Assembly: GCA_020152595.1 (NCBI GenBank)
Contig: JAIGNY010000703.1
Coordinates: 1,495,001-1,559,000, forward strand
Length of the DNA stretch: 64,000 bases
Source of the DNA: Chiridota heheva
Lineage: Eukaryota; Echinodermata; Holothuroidea; Apodida; Chiridotidae
Reading direction: 5' to 3'
This document shows positions 56,401-63,796 of the stretch, in pieces (position 1 is the first letter of the stretch; every line of letters begins with the position of its first letter). The position numbers and the translations under genes were made by a program. The notes below the pieces were generated by a model. That model did not search any database, was not told the origin of the DNA, and saw nothing but the letters and a program-made list of their open reading frames with translations.

Positions 56401-58644
56401 GACAGCTTTTTCAACTAATCACCACACAAATTTGCCTAGCAACAAAAAATCTGCATAACTAAGTGGGGCAAACATCCTATGTGGTACTGGTACAGTACAT
56501 CTAGCTAGCGGCAAGCGCTCATGCAGTCAATGCAATATTTATGCAATATTTGCTAAACAAATTCATGCACACACAGACTGAGTGAACAAAAGATGGTGAA
56601 CAAAAATTGCACTTCCGGGCCCAGTATGGGCCCAAATTTGCTCTCACTTGATGCTCAACCAAGGGCCATTCCATGATCCGTCACGTAGGTCACAGGACTG
56701 CAGAATGGCCCTAGCAGATTCCCAAGAGACCCTAGGCATCTGCTCGGGCCATTCCACAATCTATCACGCAAGTCACAGACTGTGGAAAGGCCATATCGGA
56801 TCCTCAGGAGACCCTAGGGATCTGCTAGGGCCTTTGTGTCGTCTGTCACCTAAGTCACAGACTGCAAAAAGGTTCATAAAGAGTTCTGATCGGGGTAATA
56901 GTACAGGAATGGGCACCTTTGTTGGCTGCCACCTTTGTTGGCTGCCACCTCCTTGTTCTATTGCACCTAGTTTGAGTTGCTTGGATATAGTGCTGGTTAA
57001 GAAATTATTATCATTATTATTGTTATTGTTATAATTATTATTGTTGTAACATCAGGTGATTGTATGCTGAACATTGTTGCCTTATTAACCCACTCTCTCC
57101 CCTTTCTAGTGCATGAAATTGTTAATTGCCATATTTTCTGTACTGGAAGAAAAAGTTGCAGAATTAATGGTTTTCTGTTCTTTTGATTATTTCAGATATC
57201 CAAAGTTCCGGTTGAAGAATGTGAGCTGTACTCATCATGTGATGCGTGTCGTGCTGCAGCTGATCCTTACTGTGGGTGGTGCACTCTTCTTGCCAGGTAA
57301 GCACAAACTGTTCTTGTCACGTCTGGAGGTGAATCAGATGGTTGCACGTACATACTGTGGATGGGTGTTGTGCTTCATTGTATTTGCAAATTGTTTCCAT
57401 TGATCTTTGAGCATTTTTTTGGAATAAATGTAACTTTTGCATGTTGAAATAGTATGGTAGAATGTTCAATAGAAATCAATTAATTGATTTTAATTAATAT
57501 TGTTAAGAACTAATGGATGTAGTTTTGCATAATAATTGAGGCAAAGACTGTTGATTTTATGTAGGGTTGCCAATAGTTGCCAAAAGACTGGTTCTGGCAG
57601 AAACTGGAAGACATTTGACAATGGTATTTGGGGTTTTACGTTATCTACTTTGCATTTTTGCCATTGAACTAGTGATGTGTTACACTGATGCCCCAATCAT
57701 AGTGCTACTGTTTTCATGTGCCGTTAAGACCTCATCAAACAAACAAACAAACTGTTTTCATGTACTTAAAACTATGGTGACAACTAAATTTATTTATATT
57801 GTCTGCAAATTTCTGTTGCTTTTAAGCCTTCAATCTCTGTTGTGAAGCTTTGTTATTTTGGTGAAGTTAAAAGCGATTGGGTTCAACTTTAAATTTGATC
57901 ATTAATGATTTTGTTGATTGAGGTTATTGCTGAGATCCTAAAACTTTTTGTCAGAATCTCCTTTCCTTCTTCCTTCCTCCAAACCATATTGGCACATAGA
58001 AAGAAAACATAATGGATTTACATAAGTAAATAGTCTGGTATGCCTGTTAATCAGATTTGCATATTTACACTTCATGCATAAAGCTATCAAATGATCAACA
58101 TTTAACTGACTTTGGTAGGAATTTTTCATGGCTTTTACTGGATTTGAAAGTAATTTAGGTACAGTTGCCTCTACTTACAGCTGCCTCTACTTGTCAACAG
58201 CTTCTATTTTCGAAATGGATTTCTATTTTCAAAATGGACTAGAATAAATCCTATACATTACCATTCTACTCCTTTTTTTGGTGCTTATTAAACTCTGTAC
58301 CAGAATAGCAAGCAAACATTTGGCTAGCTATTCTGGCACAGAGTTTATTAAGTAGCAAAAAAGGAGTATAAGGGTAATGTGAAGGCTTTATTCCAGTACA
58401 ATTTCAAAATAAAAATCCATTTTGAAAATAGAAGCTGTTTTGCCTGTAAATCTTCAAAGTTTAAATGTTGATATGTTGATATTTTGTGTATATTTCATAA
58501 CATTATAGATGCACAAGGAGAACAGAGGCAGAGTGCCCGGACTCTAAAGATGGTCGCTCCATCCATTGGCTTGCTCAAGATGAAGAGTGCATTGACATCA
58601 CCTCCACTGACCCTCCCTTTGCACCAGCCAACTCTCAGACAAAT
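19241..58644 (+). CDS. Plexin (plexin-B-like), 5' part of gene, five coding exons
   Basis: Plexins are single-pass receptors for semaphorins; their cytoplasmic GAP domain acts on Rap/Ras-type GTPases to steer axons and migrating cells. Exons 19241-20467, 20876-21070, 22685-22813, 57196-57296 and 58509-58644 join without frame break into 596 residues, with GT/AG at every junction. Residues 37-51 are hydrophobic and end in SHA|QS, a plausible signal-peptide cleavage after A55. The Sema domain spans about 60-520, with typical motifs IFIGGVNSLYRL, CGSVYQGICEF and KIVRLCQKD. A PSI domain follows (C526, C532, C535, C543, C546, C552, C560, C578; core DPYCGWC). The stretches ITAVAATQ, FLGNKQGQL and DPYCGWCTLL, and the W before the last PSI cysteine, resemble plexin-B more than plexin-A as I remember those families. 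IPT repeats, transmembrane helix and GAP domain lie past the window. No 5' UTR exon or promoter was identified. Family call is firm; subtype is inference. Confidence 0.94.
20468..20875 (+). other. Plexin intron 1
   Basis: The intron is 408 bp, starts GTGAGA and ends CACAG. No repeat is recognised in it. The first 41 codons after the donor stay open and stop at 20591-20593, so a retained intron would give a secreted, truncated Sema protein. There is no direct evidence that such a transcript exists. Confidence 0.85.
20876..21070 (+). CDS. Plexin exon 2: Sema domain, late blades (codons 410-474)
   Basis: The exon is 195 bp and phase 0 at both ends. It is bounded by ACAATCACAG upstream and GTAAGA downstream. 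It encodes the segment from IKRIESFQPEDYC through EITAVAATQHFNS to FLGNKQGQLQK. This is the penultimate Sema strand set, and its LTAVA-like and FLG-x-x-QGQL motifs resemble plexin-B. Intron 1 before it is only 408 bp. Confidence 0.93.
21071..22684 (+). other. Plexin intron 2
   Basis: The intron is 1614 bp with GTAAGA and TTTCAG borders. Apart from about 600 bp of ordinary AT-rich sequence at its 5' end, it is filled by the purine-only minisatellite described separately, which stops about 70 bp before the exon 3 acceptor. Confidence 0.88.
21671..22616. repeat. Purine-only minisatellite in plexin intron 2
   Basis: Units GGGCAGGGTGGAGGAAAAG (19 bp) and GGGCAGGGTGGAGGATAAGAG (21 bp) repeat for about 950 bp. 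The + strand is almost all purine, with single C and T per unit, and has dense GGG runs. The regular core (21800-22130) is followed by a more varied part. Multi-frame open reading on both strands comes from the absence of stops in the unit. Confidence 0.96.
22685..22813 (+). CDS. Plexin exon 3: end of Sema propeller (codons 475-517)
   Basis: The exon is 129 bp and phase 0 at both ends, following TTTGTTTCAG and ending in CAGGTAAGAG. It encodes LHLFDGSEATMYETLSLHQ and continues to IIVTSQDQ, which matches the last propeller strands just before the PSI linker of plexins. The last 14 bases of the exon and the first bases of intron 3 have a copy at 16907-16982, upstream of exon 1. Confidence 0.9.
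22972..23182 (-). mobile_element. tRNA-derived SINE copy
   Basis: On the minus strand an A-box-like GACTCAGTGG (around 23162-23171) and a B-box-like GGGTTCAACTCCC (23110-23122) are followed by GTGTCCTGGGGCAAGACAAC and the same body as the 44060-44330 copy. It lies just inside intron 3. Confidence 0.75.
25205..26510 (+). mobile_element. Dispersed repeat family G with internal tandem units of about 165 bp
   Basis: It starts with ACCTCCGCCAACGAAGTTGG, which contains the 14-bp near-palindrome CCAACGAAGTTGG. About five units follow, each with TTTGTTTGTCATCAAGATAT, AAGAACTGATGGTTGGATTT and GGGGAAGGGTGAAAATGGGG phrases. Two adjacent units (about 25770-25935 and 25935-26100) are almost identical and hence recent. 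After 26110 a unique part matches the minus-strand copy at 9400-9780. No coding frame was recognised. Confidence 0.75.
27505..28062 (+). mobile_element. TTAA-flanked palindromic MITE, family B, copy 1
   Basis: TTAA borders lie at 27501-27504 and 28063-28066. The left end AGGAATATTCCCATGG and the phrases TTAATATCTTATTCCGTTTA and GATGTCATCAAGGCAATTCC are shared with copy 2 at 46683-47251. The arms are inverted copies. The right tip has decayed (GAAATTCT). Confidence 0.82.
28290..28570. repeat. Diverged local duplication of about 100 bp
   Basis: Two successive blocks share GAGAA-GCTCAC/ATTCAC, TGGATCTGA, CACTTGATTTT, ATCATGATTC and GGTCCACCAA. GCGATCAGATCC also occurs twice at 28311-28339. It has no coding sense. 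Confidence 0.55.
29557..29708. mobile_element. Small element with CAGTGGCATA inverted ends
   Basis: CAGTGGCATA at 29557-29566 is answered by TATGCCACTG at 29699-29708. CAGTGGC ends are known from many hAT-type MITEs. The flanking 8 bp do not match, so no target duplication supports it. Confidence 0.45.
31292..31402 (-). mobile_element. tRNA-like sequence or tRNA-derived SINE head
   Basis: The minus strand reads TAGCCCAGTCGGTTAAGG (A box, from 31400), then an anticodon region, then GTAGGTTCGAATCCCACC (perfect B box, 31328-31343), then T-rich runs that could end pol III transcription. The T stem forms, but the 3' acceptor strand GGTTCTGG complement has no partner at the 5' side. It is therefore not a functional tRNA gene as seen. 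Confidence 0.6.
31428..31650. repeat. Tandem duplication of about 112 bp
   Basis: CATGCTTGGGGT...CAACGAATCGTGCAGCAATT...CTTCTAAACRTTGTGT occurs twice in succession, with about 85-90% identity by eye. It follows the tRNA-like element directly. Confidence 0.85.
32815..33041 (+). mobile_element. TTAA-flanked MITE-like element, family C, copy 1
   Basis: TTAA at 32811-32814 precedes AGGAGATGGCGACTGAAAGT. The body shares AGACCTGTGTTATTTC with copy 2 (50764-51031). The right end abuts the family A element at 33046 with a shared TTGA in place of TTAA. Confidence 0.7.
33046..33613 (+). mobile_element. Family A MITE, copy 3
   Basis: The ends are AGGATTTGTTCAGTGGTCAA and, inverted, AGGAATTGTTCAGTGGTCAA, with TTAA on the right (33614-33617) and TTGA on the left. 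Long arms pair around an asymmetric centre as in copy 1. Confidence 0.84.
33944..34418 (-). mobile_element. 475-bp element with 14-bp TIRs and an acidic ORF
   Basis: CACATTGAGTCCCA at 33944-33957 is exactly inverted at 34405-34418. A GCATATATGCGATGCTGG-like phrase is repeated inside the right end. Inside, the minus strand 34021-34236 encodes 71 residues with LDSDDESDLEPDC and DSDEEEL, an acidic serine/aspartate-rich stretch such as often heads piggyBac-type transposases. No catalytic domain is present. It may be a deletion derivative of a DNA transposon; the superfamily is a guess. Confidence 0.5.
37955..38110 (-). mobile_element. Fragment of dispersed repeat family G
   Basis: It shares AATCCTAGGCCCAC, the AAATCTCTTTCT phrase and the flanking order with 9440-9590, which is the distal part of the family G repeat in minus orientation. 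Boundaries are approximate. Confidence 0.5.
38161..38270 (+). mobile_element. Family C MITE fragment, copy 3
   Basis: TTAA at 38157-38160 precedes AGGAGCTGGCGGATGAAAAG. The inner phrase GCACAGGTCTAA matches copy 2 read on the other strand. The right end is not clear. Confidence 0.6.
38505..38605. repeat. CCCCAACCCAAC low-complexity array
   Basis: AACCCAACCCC-type units of 5-6 bp run for about 100 bp on the + strand. The other strand has regular GGG and GGGG runs, so i-motif or G-quadruplex folding is possible. It is not a canonical animal telomere repeat. Confidence 0.9.
40116..40802. repeat. 19-bp palindromic minisatellite (about 36 units)
   Basis: The unit is GCCTCTAAGAGGAGTACTT. Each unit contains the 11-base palindrome CCTCTAAGAGG and the 6-base palindrome AGTACT. 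Variants (CCCCTAAGAGG, CTCCAAGAGG, TATTTGCC) cluster toward the right half; the left half is nearly uniform. Confidence 0.96.
41470..42470. other. AT-rich stretch with a short repeated phrase
   Basis: An AACC-GCCAAACC...AGGAGCACGRCAA phrase appears near 41490 and again near 42430. It may mark two ends of an old insertion or just a dispersed motif. Poly-A runs lie at 41869-41882 and 42140-42156. No coding sequence recognised. Confidence 0.35.
43870..44059 (-). mobile_element. SINE body, partial copy in tandem with the next
   Basis: Shares GATGAGAGCACATGACTC, CCAGTCCATCGCAG and AGCTGAGTGGACTG with the adjoining 44060-44330 copy and lies in the same orientation. The tRNA-like head is absent. 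Confidence 0.75.
44060..44330 (-). mobile_element. tRNA-derived SINE, best copy
   Basis: On the minus strand TGGCTCAGTGG (A box, 44308-44318) and GGGTTCGATTTCC (B box, 44261-44273) lie about 35 bp apart, as in a tRNA gene. The body with GTGTCCTTGAGCAAGACAAC and GATGGACTGGCATCCCGTCC follows. Three other copies in this window share the body. Confidence 0.85.
46683..47251 (+). mobile_element. TTAA-flanked palindromic MITE, family B, copy 2
   Basis: TTAA borders lie at 46679-46682 and 47252-47255. The ends AGGAATATTCCCATGG and ATTCATGGGAATAATCCT are inverted. The length (569 bp) matches copy 1 and the family A elements. Confidence 0.87.
48970..49071. repeat. Direct duplication of about 48 bp
   Basis: ATGGCCCTTATTACATATAC followed by ACTGTTCATACTAT occurs at about 48989 and again at about 49036, almost perfect. 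A separate 21-bp perfect duplication (CCATGATTGTATACAGTGTG + C) lies at 49632-49673. Confidence 0.9.
50210..50759 (+). mobile_element. Family A MITE, copy 4
   Basis: TTAA borders lie at 50206-50209 and 50760-50763. The ends are AGGATTAGTTCAGTGGTCAA and, inverted, AGGATTATTTCAGGGGTCAA. The centre has the same orientation as copies 1 and 3. The right TTAA is also the left border of the next element. Confidence 0.88.
50764..51031 (+). mobile_element. Family C MITE-like element, copy 2
   Basis: It is bounded by TTAA at 50760-50763 and 51032-51035, both shared with neighbouring family A elements. The left end is AGGAGCTGGCGGCTCAAAAG and the right end GACGGAGTGCGCCT. It contains five copies of a 13-bp unit CACTTTTCGAACG at about 50824-50890. 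Confidence 0.82.
51036..51603 (-). mobile_element. Family A MITE, copy 5, centre inverted
   Basis: TTAA at 51032-51035 precedes AGGATTAATTATTTCAGTGG. The asymmetric centre (AGGTGGTATATTATAAATAC) is in the opposite orientation to copies 1, 3 and 4. The right end, GATCCT, runs directly into the 21-bp minisatellite. Confidence 0.84.
51606..52012. repeat. 21-bp purine-rich minisatellite
   Basis: The unit AACAAAGAAAAGGAATAAGG + G repeats about 19 times, with AAATCAGGG and AATTAGGG variants in the middle. Its length of 21 keeps a KGTKKRN frame open. This is an artefact. It starts at the tip of the family A element. Confidence 0.95.
52669..52832. mobile_element. Possible small element with CTGAGCAGGGCC ends
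   Basis: CTGAGCAGGGCC at the left is answered by GGCCCTGCTGAG at the right with one mismatch. Between them lies a GC-rich hairpin with GGGGGCCATGGCCCCCCC. 52013-52665 and 52835-53230 show nothing. A 33-bp duplication (AATTTAGGCGTTGCAAGA) lies at 53243-53306. Confidence 0.4.
53476..54836. repeat. 12-bp minisatellite TTGTTCTACAAC (about 1.36 kb)
   Basis: About 113 copies of TTGTTCTACAAC, alternating irregularly with TTGTTCTACTAC, CTGTTCTACAAC and TTGTTCTACTGC. Since 12 is a multiple of three, frames up to 362 codons stay open on both strands (LVLQLVLQ, NLFYNLFY, CRTSCRTS); these are artefacts. The unit includes GTTCTACAAC but no strong palindrome. Confidence 0.97.
56655..56870. repeat. Tandem repeat of about 82 bp (2.5 units)
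   Basis: GGGCCATTCCAYRATCYRTC, AGTCACAGACTG, and RGAGACCCTAGGSATCTGCT recur at about 56665, 56747 and 56829. Nearby GCCACCTTTGTTGGCT is duplicated with a 17-bp period at 56927-56960, and an ATT microsatellite lies at 57004-57047. Confidence 0.85.
57196..57296 (+). CDS. Plexin exon 4: PSI domain, first half (codons 518-551)
   Basis: The exon is 101 bp, entered in phase 0 after TTATTTCAG and left in phase 2 before GTAAGC. It encodes ISKVPVEECELYSSC, then DACRAAADPYCGWC and TLLA. The K/R-VPV-E/S-C lead-in and the CGWC core are diagnostic of the first plexin PSI domain. It lies 34 kb downstream of exon 3, but frame and family order show that it continues the same gene. Confidence 0.93.
57718..57752 (+). 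mobile_element. LINE-like 3' terminus
   Basis: GTGCCGTTAAGACCTCATCA followed by (AAAC)4 resembles the 3' end of the LINE remnant near 14158-14190. Only the tail is recognisable; no coding part is seen upstream. Confidence 0.5.
58197..58440. mobile_element. Palindromic MITE-like element, family E, copy 2
   Basis: AACAGCTTCTATTTTC at the left is matched by GAAAATAGAAGCTGTTT at the right. Inner arms CAGAATAGC...GCTATTCTG pair as well. It shares end and arm sequences with 3472-3672. It ends 68 bp before plexin exon 5 and could form a hairpin near the branch-point region. Confidence 0.8.
58509..58644 (+). CDS. Plexin exon 5: PSI domain, second half (codons 551-596)
   Basis: The exon is 136 bp. 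Its first base completes the split Arg codon from exon 4, and it ends in phase 0 before GTAAGT. It encodes RCTRRTEAECPDSK, then a segment with HWLAQDEEC and a TDPPFAPANSQTN tail leading toward the first IPT domain. The acceptor follows CATTATAG, a weak polypyrimidine tract. The next exon was not found before 64000. Confidence 0.9.
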
Positions 58645-61600
58645 GTAAGTTACATTATAAGGTGGAGTTGGACAAATCACAAAGAAAAATTCTTGTCTGC
58701 CAGGCAGCCACTTCACACCTATTAACCTGTCCACTAGATGAGACAAATGTCACTTGTCATGAGCATAGCTCAAACTGGTATAACTCAAGGCTTTACAGCT
58801 GAATTTGAACATTTTCAGCATGGAAGTTACTCAGTTTGATTTGCTTTCCCACATAGGATGCAATTTTTACTTGACCTGGGTGTCAGGACAAGTTTTAAAG
58901 TATTGTCGGACCTTGATTGCAAATTCAAGCTGATTTGCATTGCTTGGATTAACTTACTTATGCTCTTCATTCCCTGTGGAACATCAGGCTGCAACAATAT
59001 CAGGTCCAGTCCTGGGCAGCTGCCTGCACTTTTCCCTAAAAAGGCCATCCCCTTCAATTACACATAGTGTAGAGTTGGGCCTAAGGAAACTAGATATCGT
59101 TCTTCTACTATTCCAGGGGGGGGGGAGGGGAGGTTATCAGGAACTGTTGTTAAAGTATTTGTTGCAGTTCCTTTACTGGGGTACATGAAAGATTTGTCTC
59201 CCCATTACATCAGCGATGTTCTGATTTGCAACATGTTGGAAAATCGAACATCACAAGGCCACTGAAAATTAACGCATCACTGCCCCCACACTCCATACAT
59301 ACAGTACATACACTGTACATACGTGCAGAACTTTTTCAGGAATGCTTTAAGTGTGACACAGCATGTACACTATTTAAGAAATATTGAGTGAGGGTGCTGT
59401 GAGTAGTAATGTCGTACATGTCGGGGCACAATATTGGTATAATTTTTCGCGAGTGAGGTAGTTGACACCACATCATGCTTTTCTTTGCAGACCAGCTTTT
59501 CTGGAAACTTAGTACTTCTCATTTTTCAAACATTTGAAGTATTTCACTTGGAGAATGAATAACAGCTCATTACACACATTACATTCATTCAAATGATAAT
59601 AAGAGATCATCTTGCTTTGTTTGCTATTAAACACATGATCTTTATCAAGTATTGTATTCATCTTCTAATCAATTTCCAACTTTAAGCTGAAAAAATACAA
59701 AACCAGAGGATGATTAATGGCATTTATTGAAACACGGCAGGGTTCCATTGTTTGTATTTGTTGAAGCAGACTAAATGCCATGGTTCAGGAAGATACTTTG
59801 CATGAACCTCATTCTCATTTAGTTGTCAAGGGAAAAGCAGGATTTCAAAGAGGTCATGGGTTTTTAAATCAAGATTTATGAGGAAATATGAATCATAATT
59901 TTTGAAGTTCTTTCTTGCTATGTATATCTTGGTTTTGCAGGTGTAGAATTGTGTGGGATGTTATTGTTCCCCATTTTGGGGGGTTGGGGAGATGACCCAT
60001 ATTTACTGTCCATCACATGTGCGTGCTGTATTTTAAAATATTCTGTAAATTTGGGCCAGAAGGTGAGAGAGGGTCGTTTGGTAGATATTTTCCTTCTCTC
60101 TCTCTTTTTTTTTGTATATTGGCTTTGATGAGATTGAGACTGTCCATATAAATTAAAACTTACCTGCCTTTATTTGAGTCAAAAACCGGAGGTTTATAGA
60201 CTACTGTAACTGCACCTCATTATTTCTTGAGGATTTAAACTCTATTCCACTCCTTGCTCTACCCCCCCTCCCTCCTTTCAAATTTCTAGCTCACCTTCTT
60301 TCAAATTTCTGACTATGTCCCCCACCCCACCCCCTTCTCTCCCTCCTTTCAAATTTCTTGCTCCCCTCCTTTTAAATTTCTGGCTATGTCCCTTCCCATT
60401 GGTCATCATTTTTCAATTAATTCTTTAACTTTACTAGAAGAAAAACAAATTAAAAACTTAACATCTACTTAATAATATTTCAACTGACAAATTGTCCTTC
60501 ATTGCATAAAGTTTCTATTTTGACATAATTTTAGCTTCTAAAACTTCATGTGCAATTTCTATCACAAACAGAAATTAATGGTGATTAATAAAAAGACTCA
60601 AATTAATGTAGCTCTAATTTATCTTGAATGTGTTTACACTATCTACTGATAGATAGTACATCATTATTACTTTTCAAACAGAAATGAAAGTTATTCAATG
60701 TTTTCATTATGAGATGTCCGTGGGCAGAATGTTATATTTATTTTGCTCACCCTTTTCTAATATTTAACTTGTAGCCAAATTTCTTGTATCACATCTTAAC
60801 ACGAAGCTCCTAGAGTTTAGGCAAAACTAATAATTTTGATAAAATGTTGTGGGGCACCAAGTTGATTAGTCATCTTTCCTAATTTAGGGGCTTAATAGAA
60901 GGCATGATTGTCCTCGTACGGTATCTGAGGAAAGATAAACTCCTGGAGATGTACATTCCATCAATTTTAAATGGGGTACGCAAAAGATGTAAAGAAATGG
61001 AAATTGAAGTATTCACAAAATGTAGTTCAATGCCTTTGTGTTTTTATGAACGATTTATAAATTAAACATACGGATAAAAAGTTGGATTTTGGGAAGATAA
61101 ATTGTGAGGGAAAATTTCACACTAAAAGAAAATGGTTACTGCAATAAAAGTAACCCTCTTATGACCTTTTTGAAGTAATTTTTGCATAATGAGAAGAAAG
61201 GTATCACCAAGTATGATGACTAAGTGTTTAAGAAGAAGTGTTGCAAAGAGAAATGATTCATTAAACAGCTGTGAGGTGAGGCAGATAATGCTCAGCGCTA
61301 GGGATTTCATTATCTCTTTAAAAACATCTCCTGTTGCGGAAAAAAGACATGATCCATGACACAAGTGATGAGTTGCTTTACCCATCTGACCTGAACACAT
61401 GCACACCCTGATCCACCAAGAAATTACATTTTAAATACCTGATATTGACAGCAAAAACAAATCCCTTTATTAGGAGTGATTCAGATCTCTTTTTAAAATA
61501 GTTCATGTAAACTCCATTTACTTGGCAATGCTCGTGACAATATTGTCCACGTTGATTACATTGTCAGAAGATATTTCTCTTTGTTTCACAAATTACTGTA

Positions 61601-61883
61601 CCAATTTCTCTGGTTGGGCTCTTAAGCATTTACTGATTACTTACGCGTGAACCACAGTCATAAGGATGCACGCTTATTGCTCAGGCTGATCACTTTTACA
61701 GGCAAATTGAAATTCATGGCAGGAAATTGTGTAAGGTGGTTTTAGGAGCAAGTGTCACAAATTTACTCTTCTGCATATCATTCTTTTGAGGGAATTTAAT
61801 AAAGTTGAAAATGGCCAGATATAAGAATGCTGTATTCAACGTATTAAGCACCACTGCTCAAATTCGCACTTCCATACTAAAGT

Positions 61884-62182
61884 GGTAGGTATGTGCCGCC
61901 CAGAATGTTCAAAATTGGACTGCAGTATGAGAGATTTTTTGGTAACTGCAGTATGACAGTTTATGATTTTGATACTTTGCAGTATGAAAATAAGTCATTT
62001 TTGATACCTGCAGTATGAAAATATGCAATTTGTTTAAAACCAGCAGTATGATAGATTGGATTTTTGATACCTGTACTATGGAAACCTGAAAAAAGGCAAC
62101 TGCTCATGCGGCACATATTTATAATTCTCACATATGGAAGTGCCCCCCTCCTTCTTCCTCCTCACCCTCCCCCTCCCGGAAT
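61884..62182. mobile_element. Dispersed repeat family F, copy 2
   Basis: GCAGTATGA phrases at about 61921, 61948, 61978, 62009 and 62042 are followed by CTGCTCATGCGGCACATATT, CACATATGGAAGTGCC and a C/T tail, as at 14198-14620. Confidence 0.65.
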
Positions 62183-63796
62183 AAAATCTGAGCTTTATTC
62201 ACAGATTAAGATTTTCTGCTTGCCCATTGACCACCATTCAGTGATATGAAACATTTTGTGTTACATATTTTGGAATACACTAAAATTATCAATTGTCTAT
62301 TATATCCATTGTTTATTATCTACTGCTTTCTTCCTGAATAACATTTTTGTGCAATAGAAATTTGTGCCAACTAACAACCCTTGATTTTCATTTGGATGTT
62401 ACCCCCTCTGTGATTATTTTGATAAACCAAATGGTTATGAAAAATAGCAAAACCTACCTCCCAAGTATTTACATAATCTTGCTGGCATATCACAATTAAC
62501 TGATGTTTCATGTTGTATGAGAAATTGAAGGGGTTGTATCTTGTAAACAAACTCTTATCTTCCTCCAGCATTGAATGGAGTGAAATATGAGCTTCATTCA
62601 CAAATTGAGAGGTGCTGCTTGTCCATGTGACTACCTTTCAATGATCGGAAGTCTTTGTGTCAATTGTGTTGCATTAATTAGGATTATGCTGGAATTGTCA
62701 ATTTGAAGAAAAAATAAACATTGTTGGCACCAGTTCTGCATCGTATTTGCTCTGGTTTGACCCTAATGAGGTCTTAATGGTGCCCTCTATTGTGTAAAGA
62801 TCCACTCACTTCTTAGAAACCAATTTTCTTCAAGGACAGCATGTATCCTTTGAATAAAAGTATCCACCATTTAATTGTAGGAATTCCTTATTTCAAGGTG
62901 ATACCATTTTGTCATCGGAAAGTTTAAAAAGTTGCTTTTAATGATGATTGGAAAAAACTTGAAAACCTCTTATATAATGTAGCAGATTTCATAATAGTAA
63001 AAATGAAAATGATAGTAATGAAAACTTGTGAGCCAGGGTCCATAAAATAAATCATGCTCATGCCCATGATGCCCATTAATAAAATCCTGAGTTTTAACTT
63101 TCTGTTTCATATTGCATTTTCATGTTTTGTTTTTGTGTGAAGCTGTTTAGTAATAGTATCCAACTTTGATTGCAATGTTTGATTATTAGCATTAATGATT
63201 AATACGTCTTTTAGAAGCAAAGATGCCCACTAAAGAGGTTAACAATATTTGGGATGTTTCCTTCAAGGTGTATGGACAGGTAGAGATTTTGCCATAAATT
63301 TTTTTTTAAATTTTGAACATTTCATTAACATTCATCTATCAAATATTTCCTCTCGTTTCTGAGATATTCGCGAAAAAGTGAAAAATTAAGCTCCAAGAAA
63401 CGGCAGGACTTCCACTATTAAAAAAAGGCATGTGACATAAGAATAAAAACACAGTGAGGCCTACAATGCATAAATTTCACTGTGTCATAATGACCTGGGC
63501 TACGTCAAAACATCAGAATATCGATTAAACATAAATTTTCTTGTGGGTGAATAGGAAATATTGACTCAAGTTCAGTTCCATTATCTCTTTATGATTGGTG
63601 AACTCCACTTGTTACATTAGGCTGTAAGTATTACTGTGTGGTAAACTAACTTTCACATTACATTTTAGTGTTGTACTGTCCTTTTTACGTCATAAAAAAA
63701 TAAAAAAATAAAAAATACGTAATGAGCATACATTTGGAGACCTGGAAATAAACTGGATTTTTCACATTTTGGGATTGATTTTGTAAGAAAGTGTTT

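Larger units (their letters stand above)
22814..57195 (+). other. Plexin intron 3 (about 34.4 kb)
   Basis: This very long intron lies between the last Sema exon and the PSI exon. It contains SINEs, MITE-like elements, minisatellites and small duplications, each listed separately. The stretches 23190-25200, 26520-27500, 28600-29550, 29710-31320, 31650-32810, 34420-37950, 38610-40115, 40805-43870, 44335-46675, 47260-50205 and 54840-56645 hold no recognisable exon. They hold only short homopolymers, AT-rich runs and small repeats, some listed separately. Confidence 0.85.
57297..58508 (+). other. Plexin intron 4
   Basis: The intron is 1212 bp with GTAAGC and TTATAG borders. It splits an arginine codon in the PSI domain. 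It contains a LINE-like 3' tail (about 57718-57752) and a palindromic MITE-like element (58197-58440) ending only 68 bp before the acceptor. Confidence 0.88.

Noticed and set aside
19241-58644. Plexin-A assignment
   Set aside because: The general Sema motifs fit both groups, but the QGQL, DPYCGWCTLL and PSI-end features fit plexin-B better. A tree would be needed to be certain.
61122-61406. 94-codon minus-strand ORF in plexin intron 5
   Set aside because: No recognisable domain, no splice or expression signal, and within the length expected by chance in AT-rich DNA.
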